A stretch of 64,000 bases of DNA from Chelativorans xinjiangensis (GCF_009812055.1 NZ_WQNH01000001.1:62001-126000); one strand, 5' to 3'; shown: positions 9,256-18,900, counted from the stretch's first letter. Notes: a model not told the origin generated them from the letters alone. A program made the numbers and translations.

Positions 9256-10212
9256 ATGCTGCGTTACATACTGATCCGCCTGGCAATCTGGATCCCGTCG
9301 GTGCTGCTCATCGTGCTTGGCGTCTACGCCCTCGCCTTCTACGGCACCGGCGACCCGATCAAGCTGATCTTCCTGCGCGCGCCGGGCGATGTGGCCTATG
9401 ATCCCGTGCGCATCGAGGCGATCCGTGAGAGCGCCGGGCTCAACCGGCCCTTCATCGTCCAGTTCGGCAATTATCTCTGGAACGTGCTGCACGGCGACTT
9501 CGGCAACTCGCTGCTCTCCGGCCGCTCCGTGTGGAGCATGATTTCGGCAGCCGCGCCCGTGTCCTTCCAGCTCGGCGTGCTCGCCATCCTGCTTGCCGCC
9601 GTCACGGCGATCCCGCTCGGCATGATCGCCGGGCTGAAACAGAACACGCGCCTCGACTATGCCATCCTCGGCTCGGCGCTGTTCTTCTGGTCGATCCCCG
9701 CCTATGTGGCCGGCCCCGTGCTGATGGTGCTGCTTCTCGTCGTGTTGCCGTCGAGCAGCGTGCCCTATGGCTGGGGCGGCGTTTTCGATCTCCGCATCAT
9801 CCTGCCGCTCATCGTCTTGTCCTTCCAGCCCATCGCGCTCACCGTGCGGCAGACGCGGGCGGCGGTGATCGAAGTTCTGAGCGAGGACTTCGTCCGCACG
9901 GCGCGGGCCAAGGGCGTGCCGGAGATCATGGTGGCGCTGCGCCACATCCTGCGGCCGGTGCTGACCCCCATCGTCACCCAGCTCGGGCTCATCATGATCA
10001 TGCTGGTCAATGGCGCGATCTTCGTCGAATTGGTGTTCGGTCTGCCCGGCCTCGGCCGGCTCACCGTCTCGGCGCTGCTCAACTCCGACTATCCGCTGAT
10101 CCTGGCGATCACGATCATCGGCTCGTTCCTCGTCATGGCGTCGAACCTTCTGGTGGACGTGCTCTATCCCCTGCTCGATCCGCGGGCGACCCATATGCGG
10201 AGGGCACAGTGA
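9256..10212 (+). CDS. DppB-type ABC importer permease
   Basis: The 318-residue inner-membrane protein starts MLRYILIRLAIWIPSVLL, the usual DppB/OppB beginning with one membrane helix, followed by a periplasmic loop and about five more helices. The EAA-type coupling motif appears as VRTARAKGVPE. ATG 9256 has AGGAAGAG upstream and is the family start; earlier in-frame codons lie in the repeat element. It ends with TGATG, overlapping the next gene. It forms the channel with the DppC-type partner. Typical family length is 300-340, so it looks complete. Confidence 0.9.
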   Translation: MLRYILIRLAIWIPSVLLIVLGVYALAFYGTGDPIKLIFLRAPGDVAYDPVRIEAIRESAGLNRPFIVQFGNYLWNVLHGDFGNSLLSGRSVWSMISAAAPVSFQLGVLAILLAAVTAIPLGMIAGLKQNTRLDYAILGSALFFWSIPAYVAGPVLMVLLLVVLPSSSVPYGWGGVFDLRIILPLIVLSFQPIALTVRQTRAAVIEVLSEDFVRTARAKGVPEIMVALRHILRPVLTPIVTQLGLIMIMLVNGAIFVELVFGLPGLGRLTVSALLNSDYPLILAITIIGSFLVMASNLLVDVLYPLLDPRATHMRRAQ

Positions 10213-11171
10213 TGAGCGACATGGCCCTCAAGCAGGAGGATGTCCGCGAGGAGCCGCCGGCCAATCTTTGGCGCGATGCCTGGTATCGGCTGAAACAGAA
10301 CCGCATGGCGCTGACGAGCCTCGTCATCATCCTGGCGCTCGCCTTCATCGCCGTCTTCGGGCCGTGGCTGACGCCTTACGACTTCCTGAGTCAGGATTTG
10401 ATCGCCCGCAACCAGCCGCCCGCATGGGCGCATCCCTTCGGCACGGACGAGCTGGGCCGGGATGTGCTTTCGCGCGTGATCTACGGCACGCGCACCGCCT
10501 TCATCGTCGCCATCTCGGTGACCGCCGTCGCTACCCTCATCGGCATCGTTCTGGGCGCGTTCGCCGGCTATTTCGGCGGCCTGCTCGATCGCTTCGTGAT
10601 GTGGTTCACGGACATGACCATGTCGGTGCCGCAGCTTCTCCTGGTGGTCGTCATCAACGCTTCGCTGAAGCCGCCGCTCGCGCGCTGGATGGAGGCGCAA
10701 TATCTGGAGACGCTGAACCCGATCTACCGCAATTCGATCATCATCGATTTCGTTCTCGTGTTCGGCTCCATGGCGCTGATCACCTGGCCGCCCTACGCGC
10801 GGCTGGTGCGGGCCCAGGTGCTGAGCGTGCGCAACCGGCCCTATGTCACCGCGGCCCGTGCGCTCGGCCTGTCGACACCGGTCATCATCGCCCGCTACAT
10901 CGTGCCGAATGCGCTGGGACCGCTGATCGTCGCCGTCAGCGCCGGGCTCGGCACGGCGATGGTCCTGGAGAGCGCCTTCAGCTTCCTCGGGATCGGCGTC
11001 AATCCGCCCATGCCGAGCTGGGGCAACATGATCGCCGATGGCCTGAGGGTGTGGCGCAACTATCCGCACCTGCTTCTGGCGCCCGCCATGATGCTGGCCG
11101 TCGCCACCGTCGCCTTCAGCTTCCTCGGCGACGGGCTCAACGACGCGCTCAACCCGAGGGGGCAGAAGTGA
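10212..11171 (+). CDS. DppC-type ABC importer permease
   Basis: The 319-residue permease has an N-terminal cytoplasmic tail, a first helix (~31-52), the conserved HPFGTDELGRDVLSRVIYG segment of DppC/OppC proteins, then a binding-protein-dependent transport domain with the coupling motif YVTAARALGLS. Its ATG shares one base with the upstream TGA (TGATG). It pairs with the DppB-type protein to form the transmembrane channel. The insertion at ~145-170 (ARWMEAQYLETLNPIYRNS) is longer than in E. coli DppC and is common in family members that handle non-peptide ligands; that last point is from general memory, not a search. Confidence 0.9.
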   Translation: MSDMALKQEDVREEPPANLWRDAWYRLKQNRMALTSLVIILALAFIAVFGPWLTPYDFLSQDLIARNQPPAWAHPFGTDELGRDVLSRVIYGTRTAFIVAISVTAVATLIGIVLGAFAGYFGGLLDRFVMWFTDMTMSVPQLLLVVVINASLKPPLARWMEAQYLETLNPIYRNSIIIDFVLVFGSMALITWPPYARLVRAQVLSVRNRPYVTAARALGLSTPVIIARYIVPNALGPLIVAVSAGLGTAMVLESAFSFLGIGVNPPMPSWGNMIADGLRVWRNYPHLLLAPAMMLAVATVAFSFLGDGLNDALNPRGQK

Positions 11172-12181
11172 TGGCTCGGAAGAATGGCCAAGAGCTGCTG
11201 CTTGACGTGCGCGACCTCGCCATCGAGGTCGTCACGCGCAATGGGCCTGCGCGCATCGTCGACGGCATATCGCTCACGGTGGAAAAGGGCGAAACGCTGG
11301 GCGTGGTGGGCGAATCGGGCTGCGGCAAGAGCCTCACCATGCTGAGCCTGCTCGGCCTGTTGCCCAACAAGATCTCGGTCATAGGCGGCAGCGCCACGTT
11401 CAAGGGCCGCGATCTGTTGGCCATGTCGCACAAGGAGTTGCGCAAGGTGCGCGGCGGCGAGATCGGCTTCGTCTTCCAGGACCCGATGACCTCGCTCAAC
11501 CCGGTGGTCAGGATCGGCCAGCAGGTGATGGAGCCGCTCCTTTATCACCGGAACATGGGCCGCGCCGAGGCGCGCAAGCGGGCGGGCGAGCTTTTGAAGC
11601 TTGTCGGCATTCCCGGCGCGGAGGAGCGGCTGGACAACTACCCGCACGAGCTTTCCGGCGGCATGCGCCAACGCGTGATGATCGCCATCGGCCTCGCGTG
11701 CGATCCCGCGCTTTTGATCGCCGACGAGCCGACCACCGCCCTCGACGTGACCATCCAGGCGCAGATCGTCGACATCGTGAAGGAGCTGCGCGCAAAGCTC
11801 GGGATGTCCATCGTCTGGATTACCCACGACCTGGCGCTGATCGCCGGGCTGGTGGACCGCGTGGTGGTGCTCTACGCGGGAAGCGTGGTGGAGGATGCGC
11901 CGGTCGACGAGCTCTACGAGAACCCGGCACACCCCTATACGCGCGGGCTTCTGGCTTCGATCCCGAGGCTGAAGGACGAGGGGGCGGAGAAGCTGAGCTC
12001 CATCGGCGGCACGCCGCCCGAGCCCGGCCGCCGGCCGGCGGGCTGTCCTTTCGCGCCGCGCTGCCCGATTGCGCGGGCCGAATGCGAGCGGGCCGTGCCG
12101 GCGCTCGAGCCGGTGAAGGGAGAAGGCGCGCATCGCGTTGCCTGCTTCGCGGCCGGCGAAATCGCGGAGGCGGTGGCATGA
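11171..12181 (+). CDS. DppD-type ABC importer ATPase
   Basis: The 336-residue cytoplasmic ATPase has Walker A GESGCGKS, a Q-loop ([12 protein letters not shown]), the ABC signature LSGGMRQR, Walker [13 protein letters not shown] and an H-switch ([11 protein letters not shown]). The C-terminal oligopeptide/dipeptide extension contains the [14 protein letters not shown] cysteine cluster, which in this family can bind an iron-sulfur cluster. ATG overlaps the upstream stop (TGATG). It forms a heterodimer with the next gene product to power import. Confidence 0.92.
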   Translation: MARKNGQELLLDVRDLAIEVVTRNGPARIVDGISLTVEKGETLGVVGESGCGKSLTMLSLLGLLPNKISVIGGSATFKGRDLLAMSHKELRKVRGGEIGFVFQDPMTSLNPVVRIGQQVMEPLLYHRNMGRAEARKRAGELLKLVGIPGAEERLDNYPHELSGGMRQRVMIAIGLACDPALLIADEPTTALDVTIQAQIVDIVKELRAKLGMSIVWITHDLALIAGLVDRVVVLYAGSVVEDAPVDELYENPAHPYTRGLLASIPRLKDEGAEKLSSIGGTPPEPGRRPAGCPFAPRCPIARAECERAVPALEPVKGEGAHRVACFAAGEIAEAVA

Positions 12182-13179
12182 ACGCGATGACGAAGACCGA
12201 GCCGCTGCTCCAGATCGAAGGACTGACGAAGCATTTCCACGTGCGCCTCGGCGCCTTCGGGGAGCGCGAGGCGGTGGTGCATGCCCTCGACGATATCTCC
12301 TTCGACATCATGCCCGGCGAGACGCTGAGTGTGGTCGGCGAGAGCGGCTGCGGCAAGTCCACCGCCGGCTTCACGATCCTGCAATTGCACCGGCCGACCG
12401 CGGGCCGCATCCGCTATCAGGGCCGCGACCTGGCGGGCCTCGATGAAAAGGCGCTCAGACCTTATCGGCGCGAACTGCAGATCATCTTTCAGGACCCCTA
12501 CTCCACCCTCAACCCACGCATGACCATTGGTGAGGCGATCGCCGAACCCATCCTGTTCCACAAGCTGGCGCCGAAGGGGGAGGTGAAATCACGCGTTGAG
12601 CGGCTGCTTGCCGATGTCGGCCTGCCGGCGCGTTTTGCGATGCGCTACCCGCACGAGCTTTCCGGCGGCCAGCGCCAGCGCGTGGCGATCGCCCGGGCGC
12701 TCGCCTGCGAGCCGAAATTCATCGTCTGCGACGAGGCAATCTCGGCGCTCGACGTGTCGATACAGGCGCAGATCATCAATCTGCTTCTGGAGCTGCAGCG
12801 GAAATACGGTCTCACCTATCTCTTCATCGCCCACGACCTGGCGGTGGTGCGCCACATCAGCACGCGGGTGGCGGTGATGTATCTCGGCCGGGTGGCCGAA
12901 CTCGCCCCGCGCGCCCGCCTGTTCGGCAACCCGCTGCATCCCTACACCAAGGCGCTGCTTTCCGCGGTACCCGAGGCGGACCCGGCCTATGAGCGAAAGC
13001 GCCAGCGACAGATCCTTCAAGGCGATGTGCCGAGCCCGATGGCACCGCCGGCAGGCTGCCGCTTCCATACCCGCTGTCCGCTCGCCATCGAGCGTTGCCG
13101 CGTCGAAGCACCCGTCTGGCGAGAGACATCGCCCGGACACCATGTGGCCTGTCACCTGGCGGAGGGCGGAGGCGAATGA
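12178..13179 (+). CDS. DppF-type ABC importer ATPase
   Basis: The 333-residue ATPase has Walker [11 protein letters not shown]-loop ([12 protein letters not shown]), signature LSGGQRQR, Walker [13 protein letters not shown] and H-switch ([11 protein letters not shown]), then the C-terminal region with [14 protein letters not shown]. It starts at an ATG that overlaps the DppD-type stop (ATGA). The Walker B ends in EAISALD, as usual for DppF proteins. It is followed without a gap by the kinase gene (TGA then ATG), tying transport to intracellular phosphorylation. Confidence 0.92.
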   Translation: MNAMTKTEPLLQIEGLTKHFHVRLGAFGEREAVVHALDDISFDIMPGETLSVVGESGCGKSTAGFTILQLHRPTAGRIRYQGRDLAGLDEKALRPYRRELQIIFQDPYSTLNPRMTIGEAIAEPILFHKLAPKGEVKSRVERLLADVGLPARFAMRYPHELSGGQRQRVAIARALACEPKFIVCDEAISALDVSIQAQIINLLLELQRKYGLTYLFIAHDLAVVRHISTRVAVMYLGRVAELAPRARLFGNPLHPYTKALLSAVPEADPAYERKRQRQILQGDVPSPMAPPAGCRFHTRCPLAIERCRVEAPVWRETSPGHHVACHLAEGGGE

Positions 13180-14292
13180 ATGGGCGTTAGGTTAGCCGTC
13201 ATCGCCGACGATTTGACGGGCGCGCTCGACACCGCCGCCCCCTTCGCCGCCAGAGGGCTATGCATACGCGTGGCGCTCCGCCTCGAAACACTGAAGACGG
13301 CGCTCGAGGGCAACCCCGAGATCGTCGCCGTGAACACGGCCTCGCGCGGCCTTTCGCCGGAAGCCGCTGCCGGGCGGGCGGCAGCGGCGGCGGAGCACAT
13401 TCTTGGTCATGGCCGACCGGCCGTCGTATTGAAGAAGATCGACTCGCGGCTCAAGGGCAACATCGCCGTCGAGACTGTGGCGGTTGCCGAAATCTTTGGC
13501 TTTGCCCGTGCCGTTGCCGCACCGGCAGTGCCCGATCAGGGGCGCTGGACGGTCGAGGGCGCGGTGATCGGCCGGGGCGTGGAGCATTGCATACCGGTTG
13601 CCGCGCTGTTCGACGGGGCGGGATTGGCCGTGGATGTTGCCGACGCCAAGCACGACCGGGACCTTTTGAACATCGCTGCCGGCACAGACTGGTCGCAGAC
13701 GCTGGCGATAGGGGCCCGCGGACTGGGCCAGGCCTTCGCGGCTACGCTGGAGGCAGAGCGCCGCCTCTCCCCCGCCCCGATGCCGCGCTCCGATGCCGTT
13801 GTCTTCGCCTTCGGGTCCCGCGATCCGATCACCGAAGCCCAGATCGCACATCTCAAGGCGGCACGGGCCGACCTTATGGTCGTTACGGCACCGGATGGTC
13901 GCGTGCCGGAGGTCGACAACCCGCGCCTGCCGCTCCTCCTGCATTGTACTGGCGGGATGAGGGCGCGGCCGGAAGAGGTTGCCGCGCAGTTCGCCGAGGG
14001 TGTCGTCAGGCTTGTCCGGCAGGTGAGGCCGGATCTCCTGGCATTGGGCGGCGGCGACACGGCTCTGGCGGTCTGTACGGCGCTCGGCGCCGGCGTGGCC
14101 GTACCCTTGGGCGAGGCCGCCCCTGGATTGCCCTGGTTCGAATTGGCCTGCGAGACGGACGTCGCCTTGCCCTGTGTGGTAAAGTCCGGCGGATTCGGGC
14201 GCGTGGACGTGTTGAGCGGTTTGCTCTCGGAGGGTTCGGCGGATATAGCCGGGGCGCCTAGGAGCCGGGAACGGGAATGGACAGCCAGATGA
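13180..14292 (+). CDS. Four-carbon acid sugar kinase (DUF1537/OtnK-DtnK family)
   Basis: The 370-residue protein opens with VIADDLTGALDTAAPFA, the N-terminal signature of the four-carbon acid sugar kinase family, and has the KKIDSRLKGN segment and a C-terminal glycine-rich nucleotide region (LALGGGDTALAVC). Characterised members phosphorylate D-threonate, L-threonate or D-erythronate at O-4 with ATP; the product is the substrate of PdxA2. Here the PdxA2 partner is in the divergent operon 7 kb away. The ATG directly abuts the DppF stop. The C-terminus is somewhat shorter than the ~420 residues of many homologues but both domains are recognisable. Confidence 0.85.
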   Translation: MGVRLAVIADDLTGALDTAAPFAARGLCIRVALRLETLKTALEGNPEIVAVNTASRGLSPEAAAGRAAAAAEHILGHGRPAVVLKKIDSRLKGNIAVETVAVAEIFGFARAVAAPAVPDQGRWTVEGAVIGRGVEHCIPVAALFDGAGLAVDVADAKHDRDLLNIAAGTDWSQTLAIGARGLGQAFAATLEAERRLSPAPMPRSDAVVFAFGSRDPITEAQIAHLKAARADLMVVTAPDGRVPEVDNPRLPLLLHCTGGMRARPEEVAAQFAEGVVRLVRQVRPDLLALGGGDTALAVCTALGAGVAVPLGEAAPGLPWFELACETDVALPCVVKSGGFGRVDVLSGLLSEGSADIAGAPRSREREWTAR

Positions 14293-15047
14293 CGGAGAAT
14301 GCAACCACCGGTGCGGACAAGAGCGCAGAGGCGCCGCCGCGCGGGCGCCCCGTCAAGCTGGTCGATCTCGTCTACGGCAAACTTCTGGAGCGCATTCAAA
14401 CGGGTGAATACGGGCCTGAAAGCCGCCTGCCGGCCGAGCATGACCTCGCCGCCATGTTCGACGTTTCGCGGCCCATCGTGCGCGATGCGCTAAGCCGGCT
14501 GAAGGAGCAGGGCATCATCTATTCGCGGCAGGGTGCCGGCAGCTTCGTGCGCGGCGAACTGCCGCCGGCGGCCGTGCTCGCCTATGCGCCGGTGGAGAAC
14601 ATCGCCGACATCCAGCGCTGCTACGAATTCCGCCTGACGCTGGAGCCGGAGGCGGCCTATTATGCGGCCAAGCGGCGCGACAAGGCGGCTATCGCCAAGA
14701 TCGCCGCGGCCCTCAACCAGATGAAGGACGCAACCCAACACAAGCTGCACCGCGAGGACGCAGATTTCAGCTTCCACAAGGCCATTACCGACGCCTCGAA
14801 CAACCACTTCTATGCTTCCTCCATGGAGGCGCTGAAGCAGCACATCGCGGTGGGCATGCACCTGCACGGCCTGTCGCTGCAGGGCCCCACGCGCGGAGGG
14901 CTGGAGCATGTGCTCGAAGAGCACCGCACCATCTACAACGCCATCGTGGAGGGCCGTGCCGAGGATGCGCGTGAGGCCATGCGCAAACACCTGGAAGGCT
15001 CGCGCGACCGCCTGTTCGAAGGCCGCATCCTGGACCTGTCGCTATAA
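14277..15047 (+). CDS. FadR/GntR-family regulator of the sugar-acid locus
   Basis: The 256-residue protein has an N-terminal winged helix (roughly 25-90; LPAEHDLAAMFDVSRPIVRD) and a C-terminal all-helical FCD ligand-binding domain. It overlaps the kinase gene: the chosen ATG 14277 follows GGAGCCGGGA, while an in-frame ATG at 14289 makes a 4-bp ATGA overlap, so the true start could be either. As the last gene of the importer-kinase operon it probably represses both divergent arms and is released by a sugar acid or its phosphate. The likely operator region is 7064-7364. Confidence 0.85.
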   Translation: MDSQMTENATTGADKSAEAPPRGRPVKLVDLVYGKLLERIQTGEYGPESRLPAEHDLAAMFDVSRPIVRDALSRLKEQGIIYSRQGAGSFVRGELPPAAVLAYAPVENIADIQRCYEFRLTLEPEAAYYAAKRRDKAAIAKIAAALNQMKDATQHKLHREDADFSFHKAITDASNNHFYASSMEALKQHIAVGMHLHGLSLQGPTRGGLEHVLEEHRTIYNAIVEGRAEDAREAMRKHLEGSRDRLFEGRILDLSL

Positions 15048-15394
15048 TGCCGCACTTCTCCCCGCGCCCCCGCCGGGAGAACTGAGACCGGCGCCCCCGG
15101 GAGTCAGGGGCATTGCCTGAATGCCGGCCCTGCGGTTGCCTTTGACGGTTCCGCAGTGAGTCGCAGACTCGCATAATGATGCTGCAAGGTCCAGTCCGGC
15201 GGTCGGCGCTGCTGCCGGAACTTTTTTGCCGGCCGCTGGTTGAGGTTCTGGTTCGGTTGAAGCTGCAACGGCTGCTTCACAATGGTTCCGCGATCCTGCG
15301 ACCCTTGGAAAAGCGGGCATTTTATTGAAAACTCATAGGGCCGGCCCGACCAAACCTCCTGGACGTGCCCTGCCCCAGCGTATTGAATTCAGAC
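15048..15394. other. Intergenic region with no recognised gene
   Basis: This 347-bp stretch lies between the GntR gene and the alpha/beta hydrolase gene. Short open frames here show no family features. I see no clear terminator, repeat-family member or RNA gene; short GC-rich inverted repeats near 15070-15115 (CCGGGAG and similar) are too weak to call. Confidence 0.4.
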
Positions 15395-16378
15395 ATGCCT
15401 CTTCGTCTCGATCCCGCCGATATCGCTGAAGCCAGACACCTGAACCGGAAGCTCGCCTGGATGCCGAAATTCCGCCCGCGTGGGCGGATCAAGGCGTTTT
15501 TCATGCAGGGCACCATGCGGATGCAGCAGCTTCGTCCGCAACCCTATCTGCGGCGTCTGAACGTAGGCGTCGAGATGCGTGAGGTGACGTTCGACGGCGG
15601 GCGGGTCCCGATCAGGATCCTGCGCCCGAACACCCGGCCCAAGGGCATCTATCTGGATATCCATGGTGGCGCGTGGATCGTCGGCAACGCGCGCTGCGAC
15701 GACCCATGCAACGCGATGATCGCTGCGGAATGCGGTATGGCCGTGGTGAGTGTCGATTACCGCCTGGCGCTCGACAACCGGCTCGATCTCTGCATCGAGG
15801 ACTGCCGCAAGGCGACCTTCTGGCTCGTGGAGAACTGCGAGAGCGAATTCGGGACGGACCGCATCGTCATCGGCGGCGAATCGGCCGGCGCGCATTTGGC
15901 GGCGTGCGCACTGCTTGCGCTACGCGATGCGGGGCAGGCCTCCGGGCTTGTCGGGGCAGTGCTGTTTTACGGCGCCTACGACCTGAGCGGCAGCCCGAGC
16001 CTGCGCGCCGCGGGGCCCGAGACACTGGTGCTGCACGGCCCGTCGGCCTTTCGCAACCTCAAGCGGCTGACTGCGGACCGGAGCGAGGAAGAACGGCGCA
16101 GACCGGATATCTCTCCGCTCTACGGGGAACTGGCGGGCCTTCCGCCGGCGCTCTTTTTGGTTGGCGCTCTCGACCCGCTGCTGGACGACACCCTGCAGAT
16201 GGCCGAACGCTGGAACGCCGCCAACGGCAATGCAGAACTGACGGTCGTGCCGGAGGCGCCGCATGCGTTCAATCGGCTGAAAACCCCGATAGCCGTCAAG
16301 ACGAACGCCTATGTGCGGCGGTGGGTAAGCCGCAGGCTGATGGCGCTGACGGCGGTCCGCTCGGACAAGGTGGCCTGA
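15395..16378 (+). CDS. Alpha/beta hydrolase of the hormone-sensitive-lipase family
   Basis: The 327-residue esterase-type enzyme has the oxyanion-hole motif HGGAW and the nucleophile elbow GGESAGAHLA (Ser is the nucleophile). A late Asp (GALDPLLDD) and a His (EAPHAFNRL) complete the triad. This is the HSL (family IV) arrangement, acting on short-chain esters in the cytoplasm. Start choice is uncertain: ATG 15395 lacks a strong RBS and an in-frame GTG lies at 15365. The TIGR02587 gene follows after 42 bp, so they may be co-transcribed. The natural substrate cannot be predicted. Confidence 0.82.
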   Translation: MPLRLDPADIAEARHLNRKLAWMPKFRPRGRIKAFFMQGTMRMQQLRPQPYLRRLNVGVEMREVTFDGGRVPIRILRPNTRPKGIYLDIHGGAWIVGNARCDDPCNAMIAAECGMAVVSVDYRLALDNRLDLCIEDCRKATFWLVENCESEFGTDRIVIGGESAGAHLAACALLALRDAGQASGLVGAVLFYGAYDLSGSPSLRAAGPETLVLHGPSAFRNLKRLTADRSEEERRRPDISPLYGELAGLPPALFLVGALDPLLDDTLQMAERWNAANGNAELTVVPEAPHAFNRLKTPIAVKTNAYVRRWVSRRLMALTAVRSDKVA

Positions 16379-16420
16379 ACGGCGGGAACGCAACGCCAGT
16401 CCGACGCGTTCCGGACAGCT

Positions 16421-17293
16421 ATGCAAAAGGCGAGAAGCCGCCCTGCCGGGCAAGAAATAGAACAGCGTGCACGCCGGTCGCCGCGCCGCAAACTGCTCGT
16501 CGGGCTCGGCCGGGGCTTCGGCGGCGCCTTGATCTTCGGCCTGCCGATGCTGATGACGATGGAGATGTGGTGGCTCGGCTTCTACATGGACCGCTTTCGC
16601 CTCGCTCTCCTCCTGATCCTCAACATGCCGCTCTTGATACTCCTTTCCCACCATGCGGGCTTCGAGGAGACGACGCGCTGGCACGACGACCTTCGCGACA
16701 TGGCGGTCGCCTATGCAATCGGTGTCGTTGCCAGCGCCGTCGTACTCGCCGTTTTCGGCATTGTCACCTTGGCCATGTCTGCGGACGAGATCGTCGGCAA
16801 GGTAGCCCTGCAGTCGGTGCCTGCCAGCATCGGCGCACTTCTCGGGCGCAGCCAGCTAGGGGGGAGCAAGGCCGAGCCGTCCCAGAGGACGGAGCGGGTG
16901 AACTATGCCAGCGAGCTGTTCCTGATGGCGGTCGGCGCCCTCTTCCTCAGCCTCAACGTAGCGCCGACCGAGGAGATGGTGCTGATTTCCTACAAGATGA
17001 CCGGATGGCACGCGCTGGCGTTGATCGCCTTGTCCATCTTCCTGATGCACGCCTTCGTCTATGCCCTGGAATTCGCGGGCTCGGACCCTTCCCTGCCGCC
17101 TGGAACGCCATGGTGGAGCGCTTTCCTGCGCTTCACCATCACCGGCTACGCAATCGCCATGCTGATCAGCCTCTATGCGCTTTGGACCTTCGGGCGGACC
17201 GACGATGCCGCTCTGATGCCGGTGCTCATGTCCATGGTCGTGCTGGCCTTTCCCGCTGCCATCGGTGCGGCTGCGGCCCGGCTGATCCTCTGA
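16421..17293 (+). CDS. TIGR02587-family integral membrane protein
   Basis: The 290-residue protein has a basic N-terminus and about seven or eight hydrophobic segments (~27-47, 52-73, 92-115, 165-185, 195-215, 235-255, 260-288). It matches my memory of the TIGR02587 family, a membrane protein of unknown function found next to a TIGR02588 protein in rhizobia and cyanobacteria; the same partner follows here after 14 bp. The conserved motif PTEEMVLISYKMTGWHAL lies near residues 184-201. No catalytic motif is visible. Function unknown. Confidence 0.72.
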   Translation: MQKARSRPAGQEIEQRARRSPRRKLLVGLGRGFGGALIFGLPMLMTMEMWWLGFYMDRFRLALLLILNMPLLILLSHHAGFEETTRWHDDLRDMAVAYAIGVVASAVVLAVFGIVTLAMSADEIVGKVALQSVPASIGALLGRSQLGGSKAEPSQRTERVNYASELFLMAVGALFLSLNVAPTEEMVLISYKMTGWHALALIALSIFLMHAFVYALEFAGSDPSLPPGTPWWSAFLRFTITGYAIAMLISLYALWTFGRTDDAALMPVLMSMVVLAFPAAIGAAAARLIL

Positions 17294-17307
17294 GGAGGAG
17301 GTAACAG

Positions 17308-17754
17308 ATGGGACAGAAACGGCAGCGGTCGGCGAAGAGTGGGGCGGCGCAAACACCGAAGCGTGAGGAAAGCCGAAACAAGAAACCGCACACGCTCGAA
17401 TGGGTGGCAGGAGGGCTCTCGGCCGCCGTCATCCTGGCGATGGTGGGCTTCATCCTCTATCACGCGCTCAACACTACGGCGATAAAGCCAGATCTGCGCG
17501 TTCTCGTCGAACAGGTCGAGGTGACGGACGACGGCTTCCGCGTCGACTTCCGCGCCGTCAACCGAGGCGATGCCACCGCCGCGGGCGTGGAGATCGAGGG
17601 GCGGATCGAGCGCGATGGCGAGACGATCGAGACGAGCCGGATCACGATCGATTACATCCCCGCGCATTCCAGGCAGCGGGGCGGACTCCTTTTCAGCCAG
17701 GACCCTGACCGCTACCGGCTGCGGCTTGCCGCGAAGGGCTATACGGATCCTTGA
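17308..17754 (+). CDS. TIGR02588-family single-pass membrane protein
   Basis: The 148-residue protein has a basic, cytoplasmic N-terminus (1-30), one membrane helix (~32-53) and a periplasmic beta-rich C-terminal domain. It is preceded by a strong RBS (GGAGGAGG). It is the usual partner of TIGR02587 and the two are almost certainly a complex or functional unit. The periplasmic domain (DLRVLVEQVEVTDDGFRVDF) resembles small immunoglobulin-like or late-embryogenesis-like folds, but this is only an impression. No function is known to me. Confidence 0.7.
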   Translation: MGQKRQRSAKSGAAQTPKREESRNKKPHTLEWVAGGLSAAVILAMVGFILYHALNTTAIKPDLRVLVEQVEVTDDGFRVDFRAVNRGDATAAGVEIEGRIERDGETIETSRITIDYIPAHSRQRGGLLFSQDPDRYRLRLAAKGYTDP

Positions 17755-17829
17755 GCAAGTCCAGGAAAAATGGAAGCTGGTTTTTGCGTCCAGGTATAGC
17801 CGAATGGAACTACCCGGCTGCGGAATGTC

Positions 17830-18531
17830 CTAGAACTTGAGGCCGAGCCCCGCGCGCACGGTATGCATGTGGAAGGGCACCTCGGTGGCTGTGCCGGAGT
17901 CTATGCCCGAAAAGCGGAACTCGCCGAAGTCCATGTATTGGTATTCGATCCTGCCGATGAGCCTCTTGCGGAGGGCATAATCGACACCGGCGCCGATCGT
18001 ATATCCGATAGTCGTGTCGTTGATTTCTTCGTGGTAGCGTTCGCCGTCGAGATCCACGGCGGTTCCGGACACCTCTAATTTTCCGAAGGCCAAGCCGCCC
18101 GTCACGTAGGGCAGGAGCAGGCCTGCTGCCGGACCTGCACGCAGGCGCGCGCTACCGAATCGTTTGGGGCCGTATTCCAAGGTGAGTTGGCCTGTGTCCG
18201 GGATCGAGAAGGTGACCTCCTTGTTGACCTTGGAGAACTGGATATCGCCTTCGATACCGAGAACCCAGTCGTCGAACTGATAGTCATAGCCTGCGAAGAT
18301 ACCGCCGAATGCGCCCTTGGCGGTAAGATCGATCGAATCCTCGTATTTGTCGTGGTCGATTTCTCCCCAGCCATATCCGCCGTCGACGCCGATATGGAAT
18401 CCGCGCCAGTCATAGGTGGGCATTGGCGCTACGACGGTGGGAGCGGGCATCGGCTCCTCATAGATCATGTCGGCGGCAAGAGCAGGAGACGTGAGGAATA
18501 TTGCCAAGGGGATTAGCGGGCGCAGTCGCAT
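17830..18531 (-). CDS. Omp25-like outer-membrane beta-barrel protein
   Basis: The 233-residue precursor has a Sec signal peptide (MRLRPLIPLAIFLTSPALAA) and a mature eight-strand-type barrel: DWRGFHIGVDGGYGWG at the start, repeated G-Y/F-G strands (GGIFAGYDYQFDDWVLGIEG) and a C-terminal phenylalanine (AGLGLKF) as required for BAM-dependent insertion. It resembles the Omp25/Omp31 and haem-binding Hbp porin-like proteins of Rhizobiales. It is convergent with the TIGR02588 gene (75-bp gap) and appears monocistronic. Confidence 0.85.
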   Translation of the reverse strand: MRLRPLIPLAIFLTSPALAADMIYEEPMPAPTVVAPMPTYDWRGFHIGVDGGYGWGEIDHDKYEDSIDLTAKGAFGGIFAGYDYQFDDWVLGIEGDIQFSKVNKEVTFSIPDTGQLTLEYGPKRFGSARLRAGPAAGLLLPYVTGGLAFGKLEVSGTAVDLDGERYHEEINDTTIGYTIGAGVDYALRKRLIGRIEYQYMDFGEFRFSGIDSGTATEVPFHMHTVRAGLGLKF

Positions 18532-18900
18532 GAGGGCCTCGATTTATACCTGCAGTTGTAATTTCCATAGCAGGCGAAAGCGATTTGCTCAACCCTGAGG
18601 CGATATGATACGGCAAGATATCCGGTATTTAACCGTATTATCGTGGAAGGAACCACGCAAGAATCAGCACCTATAGGTTGAGCATGACTCAACCCGAACT
18701 GATGCTGTGGCTACGGAAAGGCTGAGCTGGCTGCGCCCGAATGCCGCACTGCACAAAAATGCAAGGCAGATATGCGTTTCGCCCCTTTAAACCGTGCCGT
18801 GACCGGACTATGTAAGCGTCAAGTTCTCGACGGGGTTCTCCTCCTCCCAAATCCTGTCGAGCCAGGCCAGCCTTATCCTCCTCCCAAGTGCTGGCCACCC
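18532..18900. other. Intergenic region upstream of the outer-membrane protein gene
   Basis: This region holds the promoter of the leftward outer-membrane gene (the 100 bp beyond 18531 are AT-rich) and no convincing gene. A short duplicated block, CTCCTCCCAA near 18841 and again near 18879, is present. Nothing else is recognised. Confidence 0.4.

Noticed and set aside
15042-15320. A 92-codon minus-strand frame in the gap after the GntR gene
   Set aside because: It has low-complexity Ala/Gly/Pro content, no RBS and no recognisable domain.
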